From NCBI GenBank assembly GCA_009921765.1, contig RFXC01000042.1:1-22777 (forward strand): a DNA stretch of 22,777 bases, given 5' to 3'. A program made the position numbers and the translations under genes. Shown here one piece after another: positions 1-8,579 of the stretch; within the stretch, counting starts at the first letter, position 1, and every line of letters starts with the position of its first letter. The stretch is from Betaproteobacteria bacterium. GTDB taxonomy: Bacteria; Pseudomonadota; Gammaproteobacteria; Burkholderiales; Burkholderiaceae. The notes under the pieces are model-generated. The model was given only the letters and a program-made list of their open reading frames with translations, was not told where the DNA came from and did not search any database.

Positions 1-6
1 CGCCCA

Positions 7-897
7 TCAGGGTCGGGTTGCCCGGCTGATCATGCGCAGCACATCGCGTTCGATGTCCCCCAGCTTGGCCCGCATGTGCTCGCGCTGGCTGCGACTCGCT
101 GTATTGAGCATGGCCGCAGCGACGCGGTCACCATTCTCGGCGTTGGCAGCGAGCCGGCGTGCCCGCTCCGGGTCCTCGCTCTGCCAGAATCCCTCCAGCA
201 GTGCGGTACTCCAGGCGATCGCCTGCTCGCGCGGCGGGCGCTCCTTGGCGATCCGCCGGGCAAGACGCACCAGACGCTCGTTTCTCGCCTGCCGTTCATC
301 GAGCCACGCCGCTTCATCGGAAGGCTGTGCGCTGGCCAGGCGGCGGAGCTCGGCACGCTGGGCAGCGGTGAGATCGCCCAGCAGCCACTCCATGCGCTCC
401 TGCCAGCGCTCGATGCGGGCCTCGAGCCGTTCGTCGGCCGAGCCGCCCAGGTACTTGCGACGCAGATCTGCCGTGCTGTCTGACAACCGACGCTCAAGAC
501 GATCGATCTGCGCCGGGCGCAAGGTGAGCGCGAGATCGGCGAGGTCGGGGGCGATCCGCTCGGCAGGCGCCTGCCATAGCGCAAACATCTGAGCCCGCCA
601 GGCTCCGAGGTCGCCGGCGGTCAGTGGCGCATCGAGCCTGCTGACAGCAGCTTCGATCAGGGTTGCATAGCGCGGCATCTGCGTCTGGCGATGCCACGCG
701 TGGAGACTATCGAGACGATCGCTTGCGAGCCCGCGCTGCGCCGAGTCAAGGGATAGATGACGCTCGAGTTGCCACAGGGCAAACCAGGGCAGCATCTCGT
801 AACCCAGGCGGGCGACGGTACATCCGGCAAGCAGCACGACTGCGATCAGCGTCACGCAGCCGCGCCCCACCCGCGTGCTAATCTTCTTCGGTTGCAC
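7..897 (-). CDS. DUF6279 family lipoprotein
   Basis: This encodes a predicted 296-aa lipoprotein of unknown function. The N-terminus has a basic start, a hydrophobic stretch and a lipobox (L-A-G-C, Cys26), which predicts signal peptidase II processing and membrane anchoring. The rest is Arg/Glu/Leu-rich and helical. It matches, from memory, the DUF6279 lipoproteins of proteobacteria, whose role is unknown. The start is a GTG at 897 with a poorly spaced AGGGG. In-frame GTGs at codons 10 and 15 also keep the lipobox, so the exact start is uncertain. It is divergent from glmU with only 20 bp between starts, so its promoter should lie inside glmU. An ATG at 7..5 on the same strand overlaps the stop as TGATG, so a coupled gene may continue off the left edge. 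Confidence 0.75.
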   Translation of the reverse strand: MQPKKISTRVGRGCVTLIAVVLLAGCTVARLGYEMLPWFALWQLERHLSLDSAQRGLASDRLDSLHAWHRQTQMPRYATLIEAAVSRLDAPLTAGDLGAWRAQMFALWQAPAERIAPDLADLALTLRPAQIDRLERRLSDSTADLRRKYLGGSADERLEARIERWQERMEWLLGDLTAAQRAELRRLASAQPSDEAAWLDERQARNERLVRLARRIAKERPPREQAIAWSTALLEGFWQSEDPERARRLAANAENGDRVAAAMLNTASRSQREHMRAKLGDIERDVLRMISRATRP

Positions 898-905
898 GCC
901 CCTAT

Positions 906-917
906 TCTAATCGGCTC
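906..917 (+). promoter_or_regulatory. possible -10 element for a leaderless glmU transcript
   Basis: TCTAAT at 906-911 matches the sigma70 -10 consensus at 5 of 6 positions and sits 6 bp before the glmU ATG at 918. Initiation from it would begin at or near the start codon. No Shine-Dalgarno sequence is visible before the ATG. I see no good -35 element 16-18 bp upstream, so this is weak. Confidence 0.3.
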
Positions 918-2276
918 ATGAACATCGTTATCCTCGCTGCCGGCAAGGGCACGCGCATGCACTCTGACCTGCCCAAGGTGCTGCATACGCTCGCCGGACG
1001 TCCGCTCCTTACGCATGTGATCGAACGCGCACGCGCGCTCGCACCCTCGCGCATTGTGGTGATTTACGGGCACGGTGGCGACGCAGTACCGCGCGCGCTC
1101 GCCGCAGAGGATCTGGTCTGGGCCCTGCAGTCGCCGCAGCGCGGCACTGGTCACGCCGTCATGCAGGCGTTGCCCCACCTGATCGACACGGTGCCCACGC
1201 TTGTCCTCTATGGCGATGTGCCGCTCACCGAGCCGGCCACGCTCAACCGCCTGGTGCAGCCCGCAACCGATGGCGCCCTGGCGCTTCTCACCGTCAACCT
1301 GCCCGACCCCACCGGCTACGGCCGTATCGTCCGCGAGGGCGGCGCAGTTCGCCGAATTGTCGAGCACAAAGATGCCGACGAGCCCACGCGCGCCATTCAT
1401 GAAGTCAACACCGGCATCCTCGCTGCGCCCACCCCGGCGTTGCGCCGATGGCTCGCCGGCCTCTCGGACAACAACGCCCAGCGCGAGTACTACCTTACCG
1501 ATATCGTTGCCGCCGCGGTCGCCGAGGGCGTGCCCGTCATCGCCGCCCAGCCCGGTCACGATTGGGAAACACTGGGCGTGAACAGCCGCGCCCAGCTGGC
1601 CCAGCTCGAGCGCATCCATCAGCGCCGTCAGGCTGAGACCTTGATGGAGGCGGGGGTTGCGCTGGCCGACCCCGATCGTATCGATATCCGCGGCTCGCTT
1701 GCCTGCGGTCGAGATGTGTTCATCGACGTGGGCTGTGTGTTCGAAGGCAAGGTGGTGATCGGCTCGGGCGTCTCGATCGGCCCGAACTGCGTGCTGCGCG
1801 ACACCACCGTTGCGAGCGGCGCCCAGATCCTCGCCTTCTCCCACCTCGACAGCGCGGTGGTCGGCACCGATGCACGGGTCGGGCCCTATGCAAGGCTGCG
1901 GCCCGGAACCGAACTGGGCGAAGGCAGTCATGTGGGCAACTTCGTCGAAATGAAGGCCACTCGACTCGGCCCCGGCTCCAAGGCCAATCATCTCGCCTAT
2001 GTGGGCGATGCCGAGGTCGGTGCCCGGGTCAACATCGGTGCGGGCACCATCACCTGCAACTATGACGGTGTCAACAAGCACCGAACCGTTATCGAAGATG
2101 ACGCGTTCATCGGCAGCGATACGCAGCTGGTTGCGCCGGTTCGCGTCGGTCGCGGTGCAACGCTTGGCGCAGGCACCACCCTCACGCGCGACGCGCCCGC
2201 TGATCGCCTCACCGTTTCGCGCGCCCGCCAAACCACGATCGATGGCTGGAAGCGGCCAGCCCGCAACAAAGGGTAG
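918..2276 (+). CDS. glmU: bifunctional UDP-GlcNAc pyrophosphorylase / glucosamine-1-P acetyltransferase
   Basis: This 452-aa cytoplasmic enzyme acetylates glucosamine-1-phosphate with acetyl-CoA and then couples it to UTP, giving UDP-GlcNAc for peptidoglycan and LPS. The N-terminal nucleotidyltransferase domain (about 1-225) opens with the LAAGKGTRM signature at 6-14, followed by the PKVLH motif. Asp100 and Asn222 match the metal-binding residues of the E. coli enzyme. The C-terminal left-handed beta-helix (about 250-440) has hexapeptide repeats and the [10 protein letters not shown] motif, where His358 is the expected acetyltransferase base. Length is close to E. coli GlmU (456 aa). glmS follows after 11 bp, so the two are probably co-transcribed. 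There is no clear ribosome binding site before this ATG. Confidence 0.97.
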   Translation: MNIVILAAGKGTRMHSDLPKVLHTLAGRPLLTHVIERARALAPSRIVVIYGHGGDAVPRALAAEDLVWALQSPQRGTGHAVMQALPHLIDTVPTLVLYGDVPLTEPATLNRLVQPATDGALALLTVNLPDPTGYGRIVREGGAVRRIVEHKDADEPTRAIHEVNTGILAAPTPALRRWLAGLSDNNAQREYYLTDIVAAAVAEGVPVIAAQPGHDWETLGVNSRAQLAQLERIHQRRQAETLMEAGVALADPDRIDIRGSLACGRDVFIDVGCVFEGKVVIGSGVSIGPNCVLRDTTVASGAQILAFSHLDSAVVGTDARVGPYARLRPGTELGEGSHVGNFVEMKATRLGPGSKANHLAYVGDAEVGARVNIGAGTITCNYDGVNKHRTVIEDDAFIGSDTQLVAPVRVGRGATLGAGTTLTRDAPADRLTVSRARQTTIDGWKRPARNKG

Positions 2277-2287
2277 GGAGATTTCCG

Positions 2288-4141
2288 ATGTGCGGAATCG
2301 TTGGCGCAGCCGCGCAACGCGATGTCGTGCCGATCCTGATCGAGGGTCTGCGCAAGCTTGAATACCGCGGCTACGACTCGGCCGGAATCGCGCTCAACCA
2401 TGGCGACATTCAACGCGTTCGCGCCGTCGGGCGGGTCGCCGACCTCGAGGCGCGAACCACAGAAGAGAAGGTTCAGGCCCCCACCGGCATCGCCCACACG
2501 CGCTGGGCCACCCACGGCGGCGTGAACGAAACCAATGCCCATCCGCATGCCTCGGTAAGCGCGGCCGCCGCAGTGTCGGTGGTACACAACGGCATCATCG
2601 AAAACCATGAGGCGCTGCGTGCCCGACTCACTGCGGCTGGCTATCGCTTCGAATCCGAGACCGACACCGAAGTCATCGCCCATCTGCTCCACAGCCTGGT
2701 CGCCCAGGGACTGAGCCTCTTCGAGGCGGTCCAGCGCGCGGTGCGCGAGCTCCACGGCGCCTACGCCATTGCCGCCATCAGCCGTGCCGAGCCCGGTACC
2801 GTGGTGGGTTCGCGCTGCGGCGCGCCGCTCCTCCTTGGCGTCGGCAACGAGGGGCGAGGCGACCGTGAAAACTTCCTGGCCTCCGACACCTCGGCGCTCC
2901 TTCAGGTCACCCGCCATGTTGCCTATCTGGAAGAGGGTGATGTGGCGGAAATCCGCAGCAACGGCTACCGGATCGTGAGTGCGAGCGGCACCCAGGTGAA
3001 TCGGCCCGTCATTCTCAGCCAGTTGTCGGCCGATGCGATCGAACTCGGTCACTACGCGCACTACATGCAGAAGGAAATCTTCGAGCAGCCGGGCGCGATC
3101 GCCAACACGCTTGAAATGTTGCTCGGTGCATCGTCCATCGATCCCGGGCTATTTGGTGCCGACGCGCGGCCGGTGCTCTCGCGCGCCAGGCAGATCTTGA
3201 TTCTCGCCTGCGGCACCAGCTATCACGCGGGCTGCGTCGCGCGTTACTGGCTGGAGTCCATTGCCGGCATTCCCACCACCGTGGAGATCGCAAGCGAGTA
3301 CCGCTACCGCGACTCGGTGGCGCAGGACGACACGCTGGTTGTCACCATCTCGCAGTCGGGCGAAACCGCCGACACGCTTGCGGCGCTCGCGCACGCCGGC
3401 ACCCAGGGGCTGACCGACACCCTCACCATCTGCAATGTGCCGGAGTCGGCGCTGATTCGTGCCTCCAAGCTCAGGTTCCTTACCCGGGCTGGCCCCGAGA
3501 TCGGCGTGGCCTCAACCAAGGCATTCACCACGCAATTGGCAGCCCTCTTCGTGCTCACGCTGGTCCTTGCCAAGCTCCGCGGCCGGCTCTCGGCCGAGCG
3601 TGAGCGCGAGCTGATTACGCAGTTGCGCCACCTGCCGGCGGCGATGAACCGTGTGCTCGAGTGCGAGCCGGCGGTGCGCGCCTGGGCGGCGCGCTTTGCC
3701 GCGCGCCAGCACGCGCTCTTTCTCGGGCGCGGTGTGCATTTTCCGATCGCGCTCGAGGGCGCGCTGAAACTCAAGGAAATCACCTACATTCACGCCGAGG
3801 CCTATGCTGCGGGCGAACTCAAGCATGGCCCGCTCGCGCTGGTTGATGACCAGATGCCGGTAGTCGCCATTGCGCCCAACGATGCGCTGATCGAAAAACT
3901 CAAGTCGAACCTGCAGGAGGTGCGAGCGCGGGGCGGAGAGCTCTTCGTGTTCGCCGATCGCGACACACGGATCAGCGCCGGTGACGGCGTACATGTCATC
4001 AATCTGGTCGACCATGCGGGTGCGCTCTCACCCATTCTTCATGTGGTGCCCCTTCAGCTCCTCGCCTATCACGCCGCGCTTGCGCGGGGTACCGACGTGG
4101 ACAAGCCGCGCAATCTGGCGAAGAGTGTGACGGTGGAGTAA
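2288..4141 (+). CDS. glmS: glutamine--fructose-6-phosphate aminotransferase (isomerizing)
   Basis: This 617-aa enzyme makes glucosamine-6-phosphate from fructose-6-phosphate and glutamine, the first committed step of amino-sugar synthesis. The start MCGIVG exposes Cys2 as the class II glutamine amidotransferase nucleophile once Met1 is removed. The glutaminase domain covers roughly 1-220. Two SIS sugar-isomerase domains follow, with the SQSGET phosphosugar loop, ILACGTSYH and [18 protein letters not shown] motifs. The C-terminus [13 protein letters not shown] is typical of GlmS. An AGGGAG ribosome binding site lies just before the ATG and overlaps the glmU stop region. The pathway intermediate passes to GlmU after GlmM, which is not in this window. 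Confidence 0.97.
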   Translation: MCGIVGAAAQRDVVPILIEGLRKLEYRGYDSAGIALNHGDIQRVRAVGRVADLEARTTEEKVQAPTGIAHTRWATHGGVNETNAHPHASVSAAAAVSVVHNGIIENHEALRARLTAAGYRFESETDTEVIAHLLHSLVAQGLSLFEAVQRAVRELHGAYAIAAISRAEPGTVVGSRCGAPLLLGVGNEGRGDRENFLASDTSALLQVTRHVAYLEEGDVAEIRSNGYRIVSASGTQVNRPVILSQLSADAIELGHYAHYMQKEIFEQPGAIANTLEMLLGASSIDPGLFGADARPVLSRARQILILACGTSYHAGCVARYWLESIAGIPTTVEIASEYRYRDSVAQDDTLVVTISQSGETADTLAALAHAGTQGLTDTLTICNVPESALIRASKLRFLTRAGPEIGVASTKAFTTQLAALFVLTLVLAKLRGRLSAERERELITQLRHLPAAMNRVLECEPAVRAWAARFAARQHALFLGRGVHFPIALEGALKLKEITYIHAEAYAAGELKHGPLALVDDQMPVVAIAPNDALIEKLKSNLQEVRARGGELFVFADRDTRISAGDGVHVINLVDHAGALSPILHVVPLQLLAYHAALARGTDVDKPRNLAKSVTVE

Positions 4142-4152
4142 TCTCGCTTTTA

Positions 4153-4172
4153 CCTTTGAAGCGCTTCAAAGG
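4153..4172. promoter_or_regulatory. perfect 20-bp palindrome after glmS (operator-like or terminator)
   Basis: CCTTTGAAGC is followed directly by its exact reverse complement, 11 bp after the glmS stop. The TGAAGCGCTTCA core, with a central CG, resembles operators of LacI/GalR-type regulators. As RNA it could fold into an 8-bp stem with a GCGC loop. Neither strand has a T-tract after it, so an intrinsic terminator of normal type is not supported. The next gene begins about 215 bp downstream. Confidence 0.5.
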
Positions 4173-4282
4173 CGCAGCCCTGCAACCCCTCGCTCGCCTG
4201 GGTTACATGGACTATTCGTTTCTCAGTGCCGAGACCATGGTTGAACTGAACCGGCCTACAGCGAGTGCCGACGGGCGCAGCG

Positions 4283-4306
4283 CTCAGGTCGAAGAAAGGG
4301 CCTGAG
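4283..4306 (+). repeat. inverted repeat / hairpin in the receptor 1 leader
   Basis: CTCAGG at 4283-4288 pairs with CCTGAG at 4301-4306. One extra G-U and one C-G pair make an 8-bp stem around an 8-nt purine-rich loop. It lies about 80 bp before the receptor 1 start. No T-tract follows. It could be a leader structure or chance. Confidence 0.25.
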
Positions 4307-4386
4307 ACGGAGTGTATCGATAAGCCGCGATCCGGTCGTGTGTGTCGGCCGCGCGCATTCGGTGAATCTTGTTTGGAGGGCCGGGC

Positions 4387-5403
4387 GTGTCGAATGATCT
4401 GAATCTGTCGGTGTTTCACGCGGCCCGTCGCCGCTTCGCCAAGCGCCTCGCCCTGTTGTCGTCGGCAGCAGCGGCTGCCCCGATGTCGTCAGGCGTGCTC
4501 GCCCAGCCAGCGGGCTATCCAAGTCGCACGGTACGGGTGCTTCTGGGCTATCCGCCCGGTGGCACAGCCGATGTGATGGCGCGCCTGATCGCCGAGCATC
4601 TTCGCCCGGCCTTGGGCCAAAACGTGATCATCGAGAACCGTCCTGGGGCCAATGGCAACCTCGGCGCTCAGGAAGTGGTCAGGGCGAACCCCGATGGTCA
4701 TACGCTGCTGTTTGGAAACACTGGCGAGATCGTCGGCAACAAACACCTTATGAAAGATGTCGGCTTCGATGCGGATGTCGATCTTGCGCCGATTGCCCTC
4801 GTCTACAACATCACGCACGGAATCCTGGTGTCGTCCCGGTCGCCATATAGACGGCTTGAGGACATGCTCGACGACGCCCGCCGGCGGCCAGGCAAGGTGA
4901 CCTATGCATCGGTTGGGCTTGGAAGCCCAGGGCATCTTGCCGGAGAAATGCTCGCCCTCAGAACAGGGGCGGAAATGCTGCATGTGCCGTACAAGGGTAC
5001 GGCTCAGGCGATGCCCGATGTGATTGGTGGTCACGTCGACGCGTTCATCACCGGTCTGCTTGTTGCTGCGCCCCAGCTTTCATCGGGCACTGTACGGATG
5101 CTGGCGGTCACCGGTCCGAGGCGGGTCATCGTTGCACCCGACGTTCCAACGGTGGCCGAGGTTGCAGTGCCGGGGTTTGATTTTCCTTTATGGGGCGGCT
5201 TGTTTGCACCCGCCAGGACGCCGGTCGATGTAGTTGCCTACCTGAACCGCGAGGTGAATAAGGTGTTCCAGTTGCCCGAGGTGCAGGCGCGAGCCGCGGC
5301 GCTTTACTCCGACATCATGCGTTCTACGCCGGAGCAGTTCGCGGCGTTTGTTCGATCCGAATCCGAAAAGTACCGCGAGATCGCTGCCCGCATTGCGCGC
5401 TGA
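4387..5403 (+). CDS. Bug-type (TctC family) periplasmic solute receptor 1
   Basis: This encodes a 338-aa tripartite tricarboxylate transporter receptor. Family members bind small carboxylates in the periplasm. Recognisable segments are YPSRTVRVLLGYPPGG after the signal peptide, then VIIENRPGANGNLGAQ, then HVPYKGTAQAMPDVIGGHVD. The start is GTG at 4387, chosen because GGAGGG lies 6 nt upstream; a TTG at 4369 is in frame but would swallow that site. The N-terminus contains RRRFAK ahead of a hydrophobic Ala-rich stretch, which fits a Tat rather than Sec signal. The ThDP enzyme gene starts 31 bp downstream, suggesting an operon. No membrane partner is adjacent; the only tctBA genes in the window are about 8 kb away. 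The ligand cannot be deduced. Confidence 0.93.
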   Translation: MSNDLNLSVFHAARRRFAKRLALLSSAAAAAPMSSGVLAQPAGYPSRTVRVLLGYPPGGTADVMARLIAEHLRPALGQNVIIENRPGANGNLGAQEVVRANPDGHTLLFGNTGEIVGNKHLMKDVGFDADVDLAPIALVYNITHGILVSSRSPYRRLEDMLDDARRRPGKVTYASVGLGSPGHLAGEMLALRTGAEMLHVPYKGTAQAMPDVIGGHVDAFITGLLVAAPQLSSGTVRMLAVTGPRRVIVAPDVPTVAEVAVPGFDFPLWGGLFAPARTPVDVVAYLNREVNKVFQLPEVQARAAALYSDIMRSTPEQFAAFVRSESEKYREIAARIAR

Positions 5404-5434
5404 GTATCGAACCGGGCGGCAAAGGGAATCAAGC

Positions 5435-7198
5435 ATGTCCAAACCGACAGGCACTGCAGGTACCGACAGTCTCGAGCGACCGCTACCTGCCGATGTGCAG
5501 ACGGCCCAATTTGGGAGCGACGTCGTCGCCGATGCGCTGCGCGCGGTCGGGATCGAATACATCGCGTTGAATCCTGGGGCGAGCTATCGAGGTCTGCATG
5601 ACAGCCTGGTGAACTACCTGGGCAATACGCAGCCGCAGATGCTGGTGTGTCTCCACGAAGAGAGCGCAGTCGCGATTGCTCACGGGTATGCCAAGGCCGG
5701 CGGCAAGATGATGGCTGCTGCGGTTCACTCAAACATTGGCCTGATGCACGCCAGCATGGCGATTTTCAATGCCTGGTGCGATCGCCTGCCCATCATGATC
5801 ATCGGCGCGACCGGACCGGTGGATGCCGCCAGGCGTCGGCCCTGGATCGACTGGATTCACACCGCGCGGGATCAGGGGGCGCTGGTTCGCGACTATACGA
5901 AGTGGGATGATCAGCCCGCCTCGCCCGAAGCTGCGCGCGAGGCAGTGCTGCGCGGTTCATGGCTGGCCAACACGGCCCCGTGCGGGCCTGTGTACATCAA
6001 TCTCGACGCACAGATGCAGGAGGCGAAACTCGCCGATGCGGTTCCGCCGATCGATGCCTCGCGATTCACGCCCAAGGTGGCAAGCGCGCCCGCAGGCGAT
6101 CTGGTAGATGCGGCGCTTGCTGCGCTGACCAGTGCGCGTCGTCCGCTCATTCTCGCTGGCCGTGCCTCGCGCGACGTACATGCATGGCAGCGTCGGGTTG
6201 CGCTGGCCGAGCGGCTAGGCGCAGGAGTGCTTACCGACCTGAAGGTGGGCGCGGCCTTTCCGACCGACCACCCGGCCCATTTGGGCGCGCAAGGCTTGAT
6301 CGCGCCAGGCATGTCATGGGTCGAGGCGGTTCGAGATGCGGATGTGATCCTGAGTCTGGATTGGGTCGATCTGGACGGAACCCTCAGGATTGCAACGGGC
6401 GGCCCAGCACCGACGGCCCGGATCATCCACGCCTCGGTTGATTATCAGATCCACCGGGGCTGGAGCATGGACCATCTGGGTCTGCCGGCTATCGACGTGT
6501 TCCTTCCTGTGGAGCCCGATACGGTGGTCACTGCGCTTCTGAGCGCGCTTGAAGGCCGCTCGCCCGCCGAAAACGCGAAGCTAACCGAAGAAAGGTCGCT
6601 GCAGACGACTGCGGAGCCAACGCCCTCCGGCCCGATTCGAGTGCGGGTTCTGGCTGGTGCGCTTCGGCGCGCGCTGCGCGATCGCGCGGCGACCCTGGCG
6701 CGCGTGCCGCTCACCTGGGATGTTGGTGTCTGGCCGTTTCGGCATCCGCTCGACTACCTCGGTTTCAATGGCGGCGGTGGTCTCGCTGCAGGCCCAGGCA
6801 TTGCCGTTGGAGCAGCCCTTGCACTGAAGGGCAGTGACCGGATGTGCGTTGCGTTCTGCGGCGATGGCGACTACCTGATGGGCGTGACCGCGCTCTGGAC
6901 TGCAGTGCGCTACCGGATTCCGCTTCTGGTGGTCGTCTACAACAACCGCGGTTATTTCGATGATGAAATGCATCAGGATCGGGTTGCGCGCGCACGCGGG
7001 CGCCCGGTGCAAAACCGCTGGATCGGCCAGACGCTCACCGATCCCGACATCGACATAGCAGGCATGGCACGAGCGCAAGGTGCGCGAGGGTTCGGCCCCG
7101 TGCTCGATGGCGGGCAACTCGAGCAGGTGCTTATAGAGGCTGTTGCAGCGGTCGAGGCGGGAGAAGTGGTCGTAGTCGATGTCGTAACCGTTTCCTGA
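5435..7198 (+). CDS. thiamine-diphosphate-dependent enzyme (acetolactate synthase / benzoylformate decarboxylase superfamily)
   Basis: This encodes a 587-aa three-domain ThDP enzyme. The N-terminal pyrimidine-binding domain (about 25-195) has the HEES motif, where Glu75 is the expected cofactor-activating acid, in a HGYAKA context. A central domain spans about 220-370. The C-terminal pyrophosphate domain has the GDG...NN motif (GDG 476-478, Asn503-Asn504) that binds Mg and diphosphate. The ATG at 5435 is preceded by an AAGGGA site. No regulatory subunit gene is nearby, which argues against a true biosynthetic acetolactate synthase. Being flanked by two carboxylate receptor genes (gaps of 31 and 50 bp), it probably decarboxylates or condenses a 2-oxo acid related to the imported substrate. 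The specific reaction is unknown. Confidence 0.88.
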   Translation: MSKPTGTAGTDSLERPLPADVQTAQFGSDVVADALRAVGIEYIALNPGASYRGLHDSLVNYLGNTQPQMLVCLHEESAVAIAHGYAKAGGKMMAAAVHSNIGLMHASMAIFNAWCDRLPIMIIGATGPVDAARRRPWIDWIHTARDQGALVRDYTKWDDQPASPEAAREAVLRGSWLANTAPCGPVYINLDAQMQEAKLADAVPPIDASRFTPKVASAPAGDLVDAALAALTSARRPLILAGRASRDVHAWQRRVALAERLGAGVLTDLKVGAAFPTDHPAHLGAQGLIAPGMSWVEAVRDADVILSLDWVDLDGTLRIATGGPAPTARIIHASVDYQIHRGWSMDHLGLPAIDVFLPVEPDTVVTALLSALEGRSPAENAKLTEERSLQTTAEPTPSGPIRVRVLAGALRRALRDRAATLARVPLTWDVGVWPFRHPLDYLGFNGGGGLAAGPGIAVGAALALKGSDRMCVAFCGDGDYLMGVTALWTAVRYRIPLLVVVYNNRGYFDDEMHQDRVARARGRPVQNRWIGQTLTDPDIDIAGMARAQGARGFGPVLDGGQLEQVLIEAVAAVEAGEVVVVDVVTVS

Positions 7199-7200
7199 AG

Positions 7201-7216
7201 GCGCGCTAAAGCGCGC
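7201..7216 (+). repeat. small GC hairpin between ThDP enzyme and receptor 2 genes
   Basis: GCGCGC-TAAA-GCGCGC forms a 6-bp stem and 4-nt loop 2 bp after the ThDP enzyme stop. No T-tract follows. It may be an attenuating or mRNA-stabilising hairpin in the operon, or chance in GC-rich DNA. Confidence 0.25.
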
Positions 7217-7248
7217 GGTCGCACAGCCTGACCAGGCAAGGAGCTTCG

Positions 7249-8238
7249 ATGGCCATTACGCTTCGATTGGCGCTCGCACTCGCGACCGCTGCTGTCGTTC
7301 AGTTCACGCTGACGGCATCTGCCCCAGCCGGCGCCCAGGTCTGGCCGTCGGGCCCAATCCGGATCGTCGTGCCCTTCGCGGCGGGTGGGTCAGTCGATGC
7401 CATCCCGCGTCTGCTGCAACCGGGTTTGCAGGAACGCCTCGGGGTTCCGGTGATCGTCGAGAACCGCGCAGGGGCATCGGGTGCGATCGGGGCGTCTGCG
7501 GTGGCCCGGGCGGCGCCCAACGGCAGTACTTGGCTGTCGATTGCCGACACGCTGGCGGTCAGCCGGGCGCTGTATCAGGACCAGCCTTTTGATGCTGAAA
7601 AAGATCTCGAACCGGTGTTGCTGATCGGAACATCGCCCTATGTGCTGGCGGCCCACCCGTCGCGTCCTTATCGAACGCTGTCTGAACTGATCGCAGTCGC
7701 GAAGTCCCAGCCTGGCGGGATCAGCTACGCCACATTTGGCACCGGTAGCGGAGGCCACCTGGCGATGTTGCAACTCGCCCGAAGTGCCGGCGTGAACCTC
7801 GTGCATGTGCCATATCGCGGCGGGGGCCCCGCTGTGGCCGACGCGATGGCGGGGCATGTGGATCTGGTGATCGGCAGCGCCGCGCTGATCACACCGCTTC
7901 TGAAGGGTGACAAGCTCCGCGGGGTGGTCCAGTTCGGCCCCGACCGGCTGGCAGCGATGTCGCAGTTGCCCACCGTGGCGGACAGCGGCTTCCCGAATAG
8001 TCAGGCTGTTGTCTGGTGGGGCATCTTCACCACCGCTGGCACGCCCAAGCCGGTCATTGAGCGCATCCGCGCTGAACTGGTGAGCGGGTTGAGTGACGAG
8101 CGGATTGCCAAGCAACTGACCGAATCCATGCAGATCAAGTTGTCGCTTGATGGTCCCGAGACGCTGCGCGGCTTTCTGTCCGAGCAGATTCGCGTGTGGA
8201 GCGCCGTGGTGCGCGAGCACTCGGTCAAGGCGGAATAG
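7249..8238 (+). CDS. Bug-type (TctC family) periplasmic solute receptor 2
   Basis: This encodes a 329-aa receptor of the tripartite tricarboxylate transporter family. A Sec-type signal peptide (about 1-29, ending ...APAGA before QVWP) precedes the family segments IRIVVPFAAGGSVD, VIVENRAGASGAIGA and HVPYRGGGPAVADAM. The ATG at 7249 has AAGGAG 5 nt upstream. It lies 50 bp after the ThDP enzyme gene and is probably the last gene of that unit, since a 341-bp gene-free region follows. It is clearly diverged from receptors 1, 3 and 4, so the set is not a recent tandem duplication. The ligand is unknown. Confidence 0.93.
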   Translation: MAITLRLALALATAAVVQFTLTASAPAGAQVWPSGPIRIVVPFAAGGSVDAIPRLLQPGLQERLGVPVIVENRAGASGAIGASAVARAAPNGSTWLSIADTLAVSRALYQDQPFDAEKDLEPVLLIGTSPYVLAAHPSRPYRTLSELIAVAKSQPGGISYATFGTGSGGHLAMLQLARSAGVNLVHVPYRGGGPAVADAMAGHVDLVIGSAALITPLLKGDKLRGVVQFGPDRLAAMSQLPTVADSGFPNSQAVVWWGIFTTAGTPKPVIERIRAELVSGLSDERIAKQLTESMQIKLSLDGPETLRGFLSEQIRVWSAVVREHSVKAE

Positions 8239-8579
8239 CGGCAGGGGGCCCGGGAAAGATTCGAACCCTGATTCACACGGCGCGCGGGTGGTCGGCCTTA
8301 CGCTAGCCGCGCTGCGGGTCCTATCTGGCGATTTGGAGGGCCTGGGGAGGGTAGGGTTCGCGGACACAGCAGCCAGCAAGGTCAAACCCCTGATAGCATC
8401 TATTTCAACAACACCGGGGCGGCTATCGCCGCCTGAAACCGCAGGGCAGTCACTTTATTAATTCTCAGAAACGATTGTCCGAGCATGCGGAGCCTCTTCT
8501 GAGTAGGGTTGCTCGGATCCACATCGCCGGAAATGTCGGCCATACCGCCCGCCCCCGGGCGCCTTCCCTGGAGATCGTG
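8239..8579. other. 341-bp gene-free region between receptors 2 and 3
   Basis: I see no coding region here. It contains a tRNA T-loop-like string (GATTCGAACCC at 8258-8268, read on the minus strand) without a supporting cloverleaf. A 6-bp GC hairpin lies at 8418-8433 (GGCGGC-TATC-GCCGCC). An AT-rich patch around 8450-8470 could hold the receptor 3 promoter, but I cannot place convincing -35 and -10 boxes. Confidence 0.5.

Noticed and set aside
852..2231. Long 459-aa minus-strand open frame opposite glmU
   Set aside because: It lies antisense to a gene with full GlmU motifs, has no recognisable domain and arises from GC-rich codon bias.
2277..2290. glmS ribozyme or riboswitch
   Set aside because: Only 11 bp separate glmU and glmS, and the ribozyme belongs to Gram-positive glmS leaders.
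2060..3061. 333-aa minus-strand open frame across glmU/glmS
   Set aside because: It spans two conserved genes on the other strand and has no family features.
4142..4180. Intrinsic terminator for glmS
   Set aside because: The palindrome can fold, but no T-tract follows on either strand; kept as an operator-like element instead.
8249..8342. Possible minus-strand tRNA
   Set aside because: The T-stem has two G-U pairs and one mismatch, no D-arm or anticodon arm can be drawn, and the acceptor pairing breaks after five pairs.
7390..8385. 331-aa minus-strand open frame opposite receptor 2
   Set aside because: It is a shadow of a clear TctC-family gene, and the composition shows no domain.
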